A stretch of 64,000 nt of DNA, taken from the NCBI GenBank assembly GCA_963931865.1, contig OZ007505.1:11999101-12063100 (forward strand). The letters are read 5' to 3'. The position numbers and the translations under genes were made by a program. This document shows, in pieces, positions 43,459-58,321 of the stretch. Origin of the DNA: Axinella damicornis. Lineage: Eukaryota > Porifera > Demospongiae > Axinellida > Axinellidae. How positions within the stretch are numbered: position 1 is the first letter of the stretch; every line of letters begins with the position of its first letter. Below the pieces are notes generated by a model. That model saw only the letters and a program-made list of their open reading frames with translations, ran no database searches and was not told the DNA's origin.

Positions 43459-46400
43459 ATGGCTATCCTTTCCCTATGCATGCATATTAAATGCGTTTCG
43501 CAATTGATTTTTAATTCAGGCCAACCTATAACATCGTCCTTTTCCACTTACTCTGCCCATGAAGCTGTAGTGCCTTCCAGAATTCTGATAGCGCATCCCC
43601 CGGCTTCAGCACAGGATACGAATACACCTTGGCGGTCGAGCTTTCTCTTCTGGTATTCAGGATGGCGATGGAGCATTCTCAACTGGTATACAGGATGGCG
43701 GTTGAGCATTCTCTACTTGTATACAGGATGGCGGTGGAGAATTCTCTACTCCGGAGACGTATGAGTTGAAGATTGTAGCATGGAGGCGGTGTGAGTTGAC
43801 ATGTGGCTATCCTTTCCCTGTGCATGCATATTCAATGCGTTTTGCCTTCGATTTTTAATTCAGTCCAACTTTTCACATCGTCCTTCTCTACTTACTCTTC
43901 CCATGCAGCTGTAGTGCCTTCCAGACTTCTGATAGCGCATCCCCCGGCTTCAGCACAGGGTACGAATACACGATGGCAGTGGAGCATTCTCTTCTGGTAT
44001 TCAGAATGGCGATGGAGCATTCTCTACTGGTATACAGGATGGCGGTGGAGCATTTTCTACTGGTATACAGGATGGCGGTGGAGAATTCTCTACTGGTATA
44101 CAGGATGGAGCATTCTCTTCGCCGGAGACGTAGGAGTTGAAGATCGTAGCGTGGAGACGGTGTGAGTTGACGTGTGGCTATCCTTTCCCTATGCATGCAT
44201 ATTCAATGCGTTTCGCATTCGATTTTTAATTCAGTGCAACATTTCACATCGTCCTTCTCCACTTACTCTCCCCATGCAGCTGTAGTGCCTTCCAGACTTC
44301 TGATAGCGCATCCCCCGGCTTCAGGACTGGGTACTTATACACGATGGCGGTGGAGCATTCTCTTCTGGTTTACAAGATGGCGGTGGAGCATTCTCTACTG
44401 GTATACAGGATGGCGGTGGAGCATTCTCTACTCCGGAGACGTAGGAGTTGAAGATCGTAGCGTGGAGACGGTGTGAGTTGACATCTGGCTATCCTTTCCC
44501 TATGCATGTATATTCACTGCGTTTCGCGTTCGATTTTTAATTCAGTCCAACATTTCACATTGTCCTTCTGTACTTACTCTTCCCATGCAGCTGTAGTGCC
44601 TACCAGACTACTGATAGCGCATCCCCCGGCTTCAGCACTGGGTAGTTATACATGATGGCGGTGGAGCATTCTCTTGTGGTATACAAGATGGCGGTGGAGC
44701 ATTCTCTACTGGTATACAGGATGGCGGTGGAGCATTCTCTACTCCAAAGACATAGGAATTGAAGATCGTAGCATGGAGATGGTGTGAGTTGACATGTGGC
44801 TCTCCTTTCCCTGTGCATGCATATTCAATGCGTTTCGCATTCGATTTTTAATTCAGTCCAACATTTCACATCGTCCTTCTCTACTTACTCTTCCCATGCA
44901 GCTGTAGTGCCTTCCAGACTTCTGATAGCGCTTCCCCCGGCTTCAGCACAGGGTACGAATACACGATGGCAGTGGACCATTGTCTTCTGGTATTCAGAAT
45001 GGCGATGGAGCATTCTCTACTGGTATACAGGATGGCGGTGGAGCATTCTCTACTGGTATACAGGATGGCGGTGGAGAATTCTCTACTGGTATACAGGATG
45101 GAGCATTCTCTTCGCCGGAGACGTAGGAGTTGAAGATCGTAGCGTGGAGACGGTGTGAGTTGACATGTGGCTATCCTTTCACTATGCATGCATATTCACT
45201 GCGTTTCGCGTTAGATTTTTAATTCAGTCCAACATTTCACATCGTCCTTCTGTACTTACTCTTCCCATGCAGCTGTAGTGCCTACCAGAGTACTGATAGC
45301 GCATCCCCCGGCTTCAGCACTGGGTAGTTATACACGATGGCGGTGGAGCATTGTCTTGTGGTATACAAGATGGCGGTGGAGCATTCTCTACTGGTATACA
45401 GGATGGCAGTGGAGCATTCTCTACTCCGAAGACATAGGAATTCAAGATCGTAGCATGGAGACGGTGTGAGTTGAGATGTGGCTATCCTTTCCCTGTGCAT
45501 GCATATTCAATGCGTTTCGCATTCGATTTTTAATTCAGTCCAACATTTCACATCGTCCTTCTCTACTTTCTCTTCCCATGCAGCTGTAGTGCCTACCAGA
45601 CTTCTGATAGCGCATCTCCAGGCTTCAGCACTGGGTACTTATACACGATGGCGGTGGAGCATTCTCTTCTGGTATACAAGATGGCGGTGGAGCATTCTCT
45701 ACTGGTATACAGGATGGCGGTGGAGCATTCTCTACTCCGGAGACGTAGGAGTTGAAGATCGTAGCGTGGAGACGGTGTGAGTTGACTTTTGGCTATCCTT
45801 TCCCTATACATGCATATTCAATGCGTTTCGCAATCGATTTTTAATTCAGTCCAACATTTCACATCGTCCTTCTCCACTTACTCTGTCCATGCGGCTCTAG
45901 TGCCTTCCAGACTTCTGATAGCGCATCCCCCGGCTTCAGCACTGGGTACGAATACACGATGGCGGTGGAGAATTCTGTGCTGGTATTCAGGATGGCGATG
46001 GAGTGTTCTCTACTGCTATACAAGATGGCGGTGGAGCATTCTCTACTGGTATACAGGATGGCGGTGGAGCATTCTCTATTCCGGAGACGTAGGAGTTGAA
46101 GATCGTAGCGTGGAGACGGTGTGAGTTGACATGTGGCTATCCTTTCCCTAAGCATGCATATTCAATGCGTTTCGCATTCGATTTTTAATTCAGTCCAACA
46201 TTTCACATCGTCCTTCTCCACTTACTCTCCCCATGCAGCTGTAGTGCCTTCCAGACTTCTGATAGCGCATCCCCCGGCTTCAGGACTGGGTACTTATTCA
46301 CGATGGCGGTGGAGCATTCTCTTCTGGTTTACAAGATGGCGGTGGAGCATTCTCTACTGGTATACAGGATGGCGGTGGAGCATTCTCTACTCCGGAGACG

Positions 46401-47126
46401 AAGGAGTTGAAGATCGTAGCGTGGAGACGGTGTGAGTTGACATCCGGCTATCCTTTCCCTATGCATGCATATTCACTGCGTTTCGCGTTCGATTTTTAAT
46501 TCAGTCCAACATTTCACATTGTCCTTCTGTACTTACTCTTCCCATGCAGCTGTTGTGCCTACCAGACTACTGATAGCGCATCCCCCGGCTTCAGCACACG
46601 GTAGTTATACACGATGGCGGTGGAGCATTCTCTTGTGGTATACAAGATGGCGGTGGAGCATTCTCTACTGGTATACAGGATGGCGGTGGAGCATTCTCTA
46701 CTCCGAAGACATAGGAATTGAAGATCGTAGCATGGAGACGGTGTGAGTTGACATGTGGCTATCCTTTCCCTGTGCATGCATATTCAATGCGTTTCGCATT
46801 CGATTTTTAATTCAGTCCAACATTTCACATCGTCCTTCTCTACTTACTCTTCCCATGCAGCTGTAGTGCCTTCCAGACTTCTGATAGCGCATCCCCCGGT
46901 TTCAGCACAGGGTACGAATACACGATGGCAGTGGAGCATTATCTTCTGGTATTCAGAATGGCGATGGAGCATTCTTTACTGGTATACAGGATGGCGGTGG
47001 AGCATTCTCTACTGGTATACAGGATGGCGGTGGAGAATTCTCTACTGGTATACAGGATGGAGCATTCTCTTCGCCGGAGACGTAGGAGTTGAAGATCGTA
47101 GCGTGGAGACGGTGTGAGTTGACATG
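43459..47126 (+). repeat. Eleven-monomer segment separating the A2 and B2 copies
   Basis: A1 and B1 are adjacent, but their copies A2 and B2 are separated by this 3.67-kb segment. That equals the difference between the two offsets (13071 - 9404). Inside it, 44174-45166 is itself repeated at 46133-47126 (offset 1959-1960). Confidence 0.85.
45478..45788 (+). repeat. Representative 311-bp monomer (class 1: CTTATACACG, three 33-bp repeats)
   Basis: Class 1 units have GCCTACCAGACTTCTG, GGGTACTTATACACGATGGC, and a TATACAAGATGGCGG junction between the first two 33-bp repeats. The 100-codon plus frame starts MAILSLCMHIQC and ends ETV. Confidence 0.9.
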
Positions 47127-50100
47127 ATGCTATCCTTTCCCTATGCATGCATATTCACTGCGTTTCGCGTTCGATTTTTAATTCAGTCCAACATTTCACA
47201 TTGTCCTTCTGTACTGACTCTTCCCATGCAGCTGTAGTGCCTACCAGACTACTGATAGCGCATCCCCCGGCTTCAGCACTGGGTAGTTATACACGATGGC
47301 GGTGGAGCATTCTCTTGTGGTATACAAGATGGCGGTGGAGCATTCTCTACTGGTATACAGGATGAGGTGGAGCATTCTCTACTCCGAAGACATAGGAATT
47401 GAAGATCGTAGCATGGAGACGGTGTGAGTTGACATGTGGCTATCCTTTCCCTGTGCATGCCTATTCAATGCATTTCGCATTCGATTTTTAATTCAGTCCA
47501 ACATTTCACATCGTCCTTCTCCATTTACTCTTCCCATGCAGCTGTAGTGCCTTCCAGACTTCTGATAGCGCATCCCTCGGCTTCAGCACTGGGTACGAAT
47601 ACACGATGGCGGTGGAGCATTCTCTTCTGGTATTCAGGATGGCGATGGAGCATTCTCTACTGGTATACAGGATGGCGGTGGAGCATTCTCTACTGGTATA
47701 CAGGATGGCGGTGGAGCATTCTCTACTCCGGAGACGTAGGAGTTGAAGATCGTAGCGTGGAGACGTTGTGAGTTGAGATGTGGCTATCCTTTCCCTGTGC
47801 ATGCATATTCAATGTGTTTCGCATTCGATTTTTAATTCAGTCCAACATTTCTCATCGTCCTTTTCTACTTTCTCTACCCATGCAGCTGTAGTGCCTACCA
47901 GACTTCTGATAGCGCATCCCCAGGCTTCAGCACTGGGTACTTATACACGATGGCGGTGGAGCATTCTCTTCTGGTATACAAGATGGCGGTGGAGCATTCT
48001 CTACTGGTATACAGGATGGCGGTGGAGCATTCTCTACTCCGGAGACGTAGGAGTTGAAGATCGTAGCGTGGAGACGGTGTGAGTTGACATATGGCTAACC
48101 TTTCCCTATACATGCATATTCAATGCCTTTCGCAATCGATTTTTAATTCAGTCCAACATTTCACATCGTCCTTCTCCACTTACTCTGTCCATGCGGCTCT
48201 AGTGCCTTCCAGACTTCTGATAGCGCATCCCCCGGCTTCAGCACTGGGTACGAATACACGATGGCGGTGGAGAATTCTGTGCTGGTATTCAGGATGGCGA
48301 TGGAGTGTTCTCTACTGCTATACAAGATGGCGGTGGAGCATTCTCTACTGGTATACAGGATGGCGGTGGAGCATTCTCTATTCCGGAGACGTAGGAGTTG
48401 AAGATCGTAGCGTGGAGACGGTGTGAGTTGACATGTGGCTATCCTTTCCCTATGCATGCATATTCAATGCGTTTCGCATTAGATTTTTAATTCAGTCCAA
48501 CATTTCTCATCGTCCTTCTCTACTTACTCTGCCCATGCAGCTGCAGGGCCTACCAGACTTCTGATAGCGCATCCCCCGGCTTCAGGACTGGGTACTTATA
48601 CACGATGGCGGTGGAGCATTCTCTTCTGGTTTACAAGATGGCGGTGGAGCATTCTTTACTGGTATACAGGATGGCGGTGGAGCATTCTCTATTCCGGAGA
48701 CGTAGGAGTTGAAGATCGTAGCGTGGAGACGGTGTGAATTGACATGTGGCTATCCTTTCCCTATGCATGCGTATTCAATGCGTTTCGCATTCGATTTTTA
48801 ATTCAGTCCAACATTTCTCATCGTCCTTCTCTACTTACTCTGCCCATGCAGCTGCAGTGCCTACCAGACTTCTGATAGCGCATCCCCCGGCTTCAGGACT
48901 GGGTACTTATACACGATGGCGGTGGAGCATTCTCTTCTGGTTTACAAGATGGCGGTGGAGCATTCTCTACTGGTATACAGGATGGCGGTGGAGCATTCTC
49001 TACTCCGGAGACGTAGGAGTTGAAGATCGTAGCATGGAGACGTGTGAGTTGACATATGGCTAACCTTTCCCTATGCATGCATATTCAATGCGTTTTGCCG
49101 TCGATTTTTAATTGAGGCCAACATTTCACATCGTCCTTCTCCACTTACTTTGCCCATGCAGCTGTAGTGCCTTCCAGACTTCTGATGGCGGTTCCCCCGG
49201 CTTCAGCACTGGGTTCGAATACACGATGGCGGTGGAGCATTCTCTTCTGGTATTCAGGATGGCGATGGAGCATTCTCTACTGGTATACAGGATGGCGGTG
49301 GAGCATTCTCTACAGGTATACAGGATGGCGGTGGAGCATTCTCTACTCCGGAGACGTAGGAGTTGAAGATCGTAGCGTGAAGACGGTGTGAGTTGACATA
49401 TGGGTAACCTTTCCCTATGCATGCATATTCAATGCGTTTTGCCGTCGATTTTTAATTCAGGCCAACATTTTACATCGTCCTTCTCCACTCACTCTGCCCA
49501 AGCAGCTGTAGTTCCTTCCAGATTTCTGATAGCGCATCCCCCGGCTTCAGCACTGGGTTCGAATACACGATGGCGGTGGAGCATTCCCTTCTGGTATTCA
49601 GGATGGCGATGGAGCATTCTCTACTGGTATACAGGATGGCGGTGGAGCATTCTCTACTGGTATACAGGATGGCGGTGGAGCATTCTCTACTCCGGAGACG
49701 TAGGAGTTGATGATCGTAGCGTGGAGACGGTGTGAGTTGACATATGGCTATCCTTTCCCTATGCATCCATATTCAATGCGTTTTGCAAACGATTTTTAAT
49801 TCAGGCCAACATTTCACATCGTCCTTCTCCATTTACTCTTCCCATGCAGCTGTAGTGTCTTCCAGACTTCTGATAGCGCATCCCCCGGCTTCAGCACTGG
49901 GTACGAATACACGATGGCGGTGGAGCATTCTCTTCCGGTATTTAGGATGGCGATGGAGGATTCTCTACTGGTATACAAGATGGCGGTGGAGCATTCTCTA
50001 CTGGTATACAGGATGGCGGTGGAGCATTCTCTACTCCGGAGACGTAGGAGTTGAAAATCGTAGCGTGGAGACGGTGTGAGTTGAGATGTGGCTATCCTTT

Positions 50101-53100
50101 CCCTATGCATGCATATTCAATGCGTTTTGCATTCGATTTTTAATTCAGTCCAACATTTCTCATCGTCCTTCCCTACTTACTCTTCCCATGCAGCTGCAGT
50201 GCCTACCAGACTTCTGGTAGCGCATCCCCCGGCTTCAGGACTGGGTACTTATACACGAAGGCGGTGGAGAATTCTCTTGTGGTATACAAGATGGCGGTGG
50301 AGCATTCTCTACTGGTATACAGGGTGGCGGTGGAGCATTCTCTATTCCGGAGACGCAGGATTTGAAGATCGTAGCGTGGAGACGGTGTGAGTTGACATGT
50401 GGCTATCCTTTCCCTATGCATGCATATTCAATGCGTTTCGCATTCGATTTTTAATTCAGTCCAACATTTCATATCGTCCTTCTCCACTTACTCTCCCCAT
50501 GCAGCTGTAGTGCCTTCCAGACTTCTGATAGCCCATCCCCCGGCTTCAGGACTGGGTACTTATACACGATGGCGGTGGAGCGTTCTCTTCTGGTTTACAA
50601 GATGGCGGTGGAGCATTCTCTACTGGTATACAGGATGGCGGTGGAGCATTCTCTACTCCGGAGACGTAGGAGTTGAAGATCGTAGCGTGGAGACGGTGTG
50701 AGTTGACATCTGGCTATCCTTTCCCTATGCATGCATATTCACTGCGTTTCGCGTTCGATTTTTAATTCAGTCCAACATTTCACATCGTCATTCTCTACTT
50801 ACTCTTCCCATGCAGCTGTAGTGCCTACCAGACTACTGATAGCGCATCCCCCGGCTTCAGCACTGGGTAACTAGTTATACACGATGGCGGTGGAGCATTC
50901 TCTTGTGGTATACAAGATGGCGGTGGAGCATTCTCTACTGGTATACAGGATGGCGGTGGAGCATTCTCTACTCCGAAGACATAGGAATTGAAGATCGTAG
51001 CATGGAGACGGTGTGAGTTGACATGTGGCTATCCTTTCCCTGTGCATGCATATTCAATGCGTTTCGCATTCGATTTTTAATTCAGTCCAACATTTCACAT
51101 CGTCCTTCTCTACTTACTCTTCCCATGCAGCTGTAGTGCCTTCCAGACTTCTGATAGCGCATCCCCCGGCTTCAACACAGGGTACGAATACACGATGGCA
51201 GTGGAGCATTGTCTTCTGGTATTCAGAATGGCGATGGAGCATTCTTTACTGGTATACATGATGGCGGTGGAGCATTCTCTACTGGTATACAGGATGGCGG
51301 TGGAGAATTCTCTAATGGTATACAGGATGGAGCATTCTCTTCGCCGGAGACGTAGGAGTTGAAGATCGTAGCGTGGAGACGGTGTGAGTTGACATGTGGC
51401 TATCCTTTCCCTATGCATGCATATTCACTGCGTTTCGCGTTCGATTTTTAATTCAGTCCAACATTTCACATCGTCCTTCTGTACTTACTCTTCCCATGCA
51501 GCTGTAGTGCCTACCAGAGTACTGATAGCGCATCCCACGGCTTCAGAACTGGGTAGTTATACACGATGGCGGTGGAGCATTCTCTTGTGGTATACAAGAT
51601 GGCGGTGGAGCATTCTCTACTGGTATGCAGGATGGCGGTGGAGCATTCTCTACTCCGAAGACATAGGAATTGAAGATCGTAGCGTGGAGACGGTGTGAGT
51701 TGACATGTGGCTATCCTTTCCCTATGCATCCATATTCAATGCGTTTCGCATTCGATTTTTAATTCAGTCCAACATTTCTCATCGTCCTTCTGTACTTACT
51801 CTGCCCATGCAGCTGCAGTGCCTACCAGACTTCTGATAGCGCATCCCCCGGCTTCAGGACTGGGTACTTATGCACGATGGCGGTGGAGCATTCTCTTCTG
51901 GTATACAAGATGGCGGTGTAGCATTCTCTACTGTTATACAGGATGGCGGTGGAGCATTCTCTTCTGGTATGCAAGATGGCGGTGGAGCATTCTCTACTGG
52001 TATACAGGATGGCGGTGGAGCATTCTCTACTCCGGAGACGTAGGAGTTGAAGATCGTAGCGTGGAGACGGTGTGAGTTGACATATGGCTATCCTTTCCCT
52101 ATGCATCCATATTCAATGCGTTTTCCAAACGATTTTTAATTCAGGCCAACATTTCACATTGTCCTTCTCCATTTACTCTTCCCATGCAGCTGTAGTGTCT
52201 TCCAGACTTCTAATAGCGCATCCCCCGGCTTCAGCACTGAGTACGAATACACGATGGCGGTGGAGCATTCTCTTCTGGTATTCAGGATGGCGATGGAGCA
52301 TTCTCTACTGGTATACAGGATGGCGGTGGAGCATTCTCTACTGGTATACAGGATGGCGGTGGAGCATTCTCTACTCCTGAGACGTAGGAGTTGAAGATCG
52401 TAGCGTGGAGACGGTGTGAGTTGTGATATGGCTATCCTTTCCCTATGCATCCATATTCAATGCGTTTTGCAATCGATTTTTAATTCAGGCCAACATTTCA
52501 CATCGTCCTTCTCCATTTACTCTTCCCATGCAGCTGTAGTGTCTTCCAAACTTCTGATAGCGCATCACCCGGCTTCAGCACTGGGTACTTATACACGATG
52601 GCGGTGGAGCATTCTCTTCTGGTATTCAGGATGGCGATGGAGCATTCTCTAATGGTATACAGGATGGCGGTGGAGCATTCTCTACAGGTATACAGGATGG
52701 CGGTGGAGCATTCTCTACTCCGGAGACGTAGGAGTTGAAGATCGTAGCGTGGAGATGGTGTGAGTTAACATGTGGCTATCCTTTTCCTATGCATGCATAT
52801 TCAATGCGTTTCGCATTCGATTTTTAGTTCAGTCCAACATTTTTCATCGTCCTTCCCTACTTACTCTTCCCATGCAGCTGCAGTGCCTACCAGACTTCTG
52901 ATAGCGCATCCCCCGGCTTCAGCACTGGGTACTTATACACGATGGCGGTGGAGCATTCTCTTCTGGTATTCGGGATGGCAATGGAGCATTCTCTTCTGGT
53001 ATACAGGATGGCGGTGGGGCATTCTCTACTGGTATACAGCATGGCGGTGGAGCATTCTCTACTCCGGAGACGTAGGAGTTGAAGATCGTAGCGTGGAGAC

Positions 53101-55701
53101 GGTGTGAGTTGACATATGGCTATCCTTTCCCTATGAATGCATATTCAATGCGTTTCGCATTCGATTTTTAATTCAGTCCAGCATTTCTCATCGTCCTTCT
53201 CTACTTACTCTTCCCATGCAGCTGTAGTGCCTACCAGACTTCTGATAGTGCATCCCCCGGCTTCAGCACTGGGTACTTATACACGATGGCGGTGGAGCAT
53301 TCTCTTCTGGTATACAAGATGGCGGTGGAGCATTCTCTACTCCGGAGACGTAGGAGTTGAAGATCGTAGCTTGGAGACGTTGTGAGTTGAGATGTGGCTA
53401 TCCTTTCCCTGTGCATGCATATTCAATGTGTTTCGCATTCGATTTTTAATTCAGTCCAACATTTTACATCGTCCTTCTCTACTTTCTCTACCCATGCAGC
53501 TGTAGTGCCTACCAGACTTCTGATAGCGCATCCCCAGGCTTCAGCACTGGGTACTTATACACGATGGTGGTGGAGCATTCTCTTCTGGTATACAAGATGG
53601 CGGTGGAGCATTCTCTACTGGTATACAGGATGGCGGTGGAGCATTCTCTACTCCGGAGACGTAGCAGTTGAAGATCGTAGCGTGGAGACGGTGTGAGTTG
53701 ACATATGGCTAACCTTTCCCTATACATGCATATGCAATGCCTTTCTCAATCGATTTTTAATTCAGTCCAACATTTCACATCGTCCTTCTCCACTTACTCT
53801 GTCCATGCGGCTCTAGTGCCTTCCAGACTTCTGATAGCGCATCCCCCGGCTTCAGCACTGGGTACGAATACACGATGGCGGTGGAGAATTCTGTGCTGGT
53901 ATTCAGGATGGCGATGGAGTGTTCTCTACTGCTATACAAGATGGCGGTGGAGCATTCTCTACTGGTATACAGGATGGCGGTGGAGCATTCTCTATTCCGG
54001 AGACGTAGGAGTTGAAGATCGTAGCGTGGAGACGGTGTGAGTTGACATGTGGCTATCCTTTCCCTATGCATGCATATTCAATGCGTTTCGCATTCGATTT
54101 TTAATTCAGTCCAACATTTCTCATCGTCCTTCTCTACTTACTCTGCGCATGCAGCTGCAGTGCCTACCAGACTTCTGATAGCGCATCCCCCGGCTTCAGG
54201 ACTTGGTACTTATACACGATGGCGGTGGAGCATTCTCTTCTGGTTTACAAGATGGCGGTGGAGCATTCTCTACTGGTATACAGGATGGCGGTGGAGCATT
54301 CTCTATTCCGGAGACGTAGGAGTTAAAGATCGTAGCGTGGAGACGGTGTGAGTTGACATGTGGCTATCCTTTCCCTATGCATGCATATTCAATGCGTTTC
54401 GCATTCGATTTTTAATTCAGTCCAACATTTCTCATCGTCCTTCTCTACTTACTCTGCCCATGCAGCTGCAGTGCCTACCAGACTTCTGATAGCGCATCCC
54501 CCGGCTTCAGGACTGGGTACTTATACACGATGGCGGTGGAGCATTCTCTTCTGGTTTACAAGATGGCGGTGGAGCATTCTCTACTGGTATACAGGATGGC
54601 GGTGGAGCATTCTCTACTCCGGAGACGTAGGAGTTGAAGATCGTAGCATGGAGCGGTGTTAGTTGACATATGGCTAACCTTTCCCTATGCATGCATATTC
54701 AATGCGTTTTGCCGTCGATTTTTAATTGAGGCCAACATTTCACATCGTCCTTCTCCACTTACTTTGCCCATGCAGCTGTAGTGCCTTCCAGACTTCTGAT
54801 AGCGGTTCCCACGGCTTCAGCACTGGGTTCGAATACACGATGGCGGTGGAGCATTCTCTTCTGGTATTCAGGATGGCGATGGAGCATTCTCTAATGGTAT
54901 ACAGGATGGCGGTGGAGCATTCTCTACAGGTATACAAGATGGCGGTGGAGCATTCTCTACTTCGGAGACGTAGGAGTTGAAGATCGTAGCGTGGAGACGG
55001 TGTGAGTTGACATATGGGTAACCTTTCCCTATGCATGCATATTCAATGCGTTTTGCCGTCGATTTTTAATTCAGGCCCACATTTTACATCGTCCTTCTCC
55101 ACTCACTCTGCCCAAGCAGCTGTAGTGCCTTCCAGATTTCTGATAGCGCATCCCCCGGCTTCAGCACTGGGTTCGAATACACGATGGCGGTGGAGCATTC
55201 CCTTCTGGTATTCAGGATGGCGATGGAGCATTCTCTACTGGTATACAGGATGCCGGTGGAGCATTCTCTACTGGTATACAGGATGGCGGTGGAGCATTCT
55301 CTACTCCGGAGACGTAGGAGTTGAAGATCGTAGCGTGGAGACGGTGTGAATTGACATATGGCTATCCTTTCCCTATGCATCCATATTCAATGCGTTTTGC
55401 AAACGATTTTTAATTCAGGCCAACATTTCACATCGTCCTTCTCCATTTACTCTTCCCATGCAGCTGTAGTGTCTTCCAGACTTCTGATAGCGCATCCCCC
55501 GGCTTCAGCACTGTGTACGAATACACGATGGCGGTGGAGCATTCTCTTCCGGTATTCAGGATGGCGATGGAGGATTCTCTACTGGTATACAAGATGGCGG
55601 TGGAGCATTCTCTACTGGTATACAGGATGGCGGTGGAGCATTCTCTACTCCGGAGACGTAGGAGTTGAAAATCGTAGCGTGAAGACGGTGTGAGTTGACA
55701 T

Positions 55702-58321
55702 GTGGCTATCCTTTCCCTATGCATGCATATTCAATGCGTTTTGCATTCGATTTTTAATGCATTCCAACATTTCTCATCGTCCTTCCCTACTTACTCTTCC
55801 CATTCAGCTGCAGTGCCTACCAGACTTCTGATAGCGTATCCCCCGGCTTCAGGACTGGGTACTTACACACGATGGCGGTGGAGCATTCTCTTCTGGTATA
55901 GAAGATGGCGGTGTAGCATTCTCTACTGTTATACAGGATGGCGGTGGAGTACTCTCTACTCCGGAGACGTAGGAGTTGAAGATCGTAGCGTGGAGACGGT
56001 GTGAGTTGACATATGGCTAACCTTTCCCTATGCATGCATATTCAATGCGTTTTGCCGTCGATTTTTAATTCAGGCCAACATTTCACATCGTCCTTCTCCA
56101 CTTACACTGCCCATGCAGCTGTAGTGCCTTCCAGACTTCTGATAGCGGTTCCCCCGGCTTCAGCACTGGATTCGAATACACGATGGCGGTGGAGCATTCT
56201 CTTCTGGTATTCAGGATGGCGATGGAGCATTCTCTACTGGTATACAGGATGGCGGTGGAGCATTCTCTACTCCGGAGACGTAGGAGTTGAAGATCGTAGC
56301 GTGGAGACGGTGTGAGTTGACATATGGCTATCCTTTCCCTATGCATCCATATTCAATGCGTTTTGCAAACGATTTTTAATTCAGGCCAACATTTCACATT
56401 GTCCTTCTCCATTTACTCTTCCCATGCAGCTGTAGTGTCTTCCAGACTTCTGATAGCGCATCCCCCGGCTTCAGCACTGGGTACGAATACACGATGGCGG
56501 TGGAGCATTCTCTTCCGGTATTCAGGATGGCGATGGAGGATTCTCTACTGGTATGCAAGATGGCGGTGGAGCATTCTCTACTGGTATACAGGATGGCGGT
56601 GGAGCATTCTCTACTCCGGAGACGTAGGAGTTGAAAATCGTAGCGTGAAGACGGTGTGAGTTGACATGTGGCTATCCTTTCCCTATGCATGCATATTCAA
56701 TGCGTTTTGCATTCGATTTTTAATTCAGTCCAACATTTCTCATCGTCCTTCTCCATTTACTCTTCCCATGCAGCTGTAGTGCCTTCCAGACTTCTGATAG
56801 CGCGTCCCCCGGCTTCAGCACTGGGTACGAATACACGATGGCGGTGGAGCATTCTCTTCTGGTATTCAGGATGGCGATGGAGCATTCTCTACTGGTATAC
56901 AGGATGGCGGTGGAGCATTCTCTACTGGTATACAGGATGGCGGTGGAGCATTCTCTACTCCGGAGACGTAGGAGTTGAAGATCGTAGCGTGGAGACGGTG
57001 TGAGTTGACATATGGCTATCCTTTCCCTATGCATCCATATTCAATGCGTTTTGCAAACGATTTTTAATTCAGGCCAACATTTCACATTGTCCTTCTCCAT
57101 TTACTCTTCCCATGCAGCTGTAGTGTCTTCCAGACTTCTGATAGCGCATCCCCCGGCTTCAGCACTGGGTACGAATACACGATGGCGGTGGAGCATTCTC
57201 TTCCGGTATTCAGGATGGCGATGGAGGATTCTCTACTGGTATGCAAGATGGCGGTGGAGCATTCTCTACTGGTATACAGGATGGCGGTGGAGCATTCTCT
57301 ACTCCGGAGACGTAGGAGTTGAAAATCGTAGCGTGAAGACGGTGTGAGTTGACATGTGGCTATCCTTTCCCTATGCATGCATATTCAATGCGTTTTGCAT
57401 TCGATTTTTAATGCATTCCAACATTTCTCATCGTCCTTCCCTACTTACTCTTCCCATTCAGCTGCAGTGCCTACCAGACTTCTGATAGCGTATCCCCCGG
57501 CTTCAGGACTGGGTACTTACACACGATGGCGGTGGAGCATTCTCTTCTGGTATAGAAGATGGCGGTGTAGCATTCTCTACTGTTATACAGGATGGCGGTG
57601 GAGTACTCTCTACTCCGGAGACGTAGGAGTTGAAGATCGTAGCGTGGAGACGGTGTGAGTTGACATATGGCTAACCTTTCCCTATGCATGCATATTCAAT
57701 GCGTTTTGCCGTCGATTTTTAATTCAGGCCAACATTTCACATCGTCCTTCTCCACTTACACTGCCCATGCAGCTGTAGTGCCTTCCAGACTTCTGATAGC
57801 GGTTCCCCCGGCTTCAGCACTGGATTCGAATACACGATGGCGGTGGAGCATTCTCTTCTGGTATTCAGGATGGCGATGGAGCATTCTCTACTGGTATACA
57901 GGATGGCGGTGGAGCATTCTCTACTCCGGAGACGTAGGAGTTGAAGATCGTAGCGTGGAGACGGTGTGAGTTGACATATGGCTATCCTTTCCCTCTGCAT
58001 CCATATTCAATGCGTTTTGCAAACGATTTTTAATTCAGGCCAACATTTCACATTGTCCTTCTCCATTTACTCTTCCCATGCAGCTGTAGTGTCTTCCAGA
58101 CTTCTGATAGCGCATCCCCCGGCTTCAGCACTGGGTACGAATACACGATGGCGGTGGAGCATTCTCTTCCGGTATTCAGGATGGCGATGGAGGATTCTCT
58201 ACTGGTATACAAGATGGCGGTGGAGCATTCTCTACTGGTATACAGGATGGCGGTGGAGCATTCTCTACTCCGGAGACGTAGGAGTTGAAAATCGTAGCGT
58301 GGAGACGGTGTGAGTTGACAT
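55702..58321 (+). repeat. Local block duplication, offset 1654 bp
   Basis: Three monomers at 55702-56667 recur at 57356-58321 with the same rare variants (ATGCATTCCAAC, CCCATTCAGCTG, GGTATAGAAGATGGCGGTG). The unit at 56324-56667 recurs once more at 57012-57355 (offset 688). Confidence 0.9.
56668..57011 (+). repeat. Representative 344-bp monomer (class 2: GAATACACG, four 33-bp repeats)
   Basis: Class 2 units have GCCTTCCAGACTTCTG, GGGTACGAATACACGATGGC, a TATTCAGGATGGCGATGGAG junction, and usually one extra 33-bp repeat. They are interspersed with class 1 units along the array. Confidence 0.9.
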
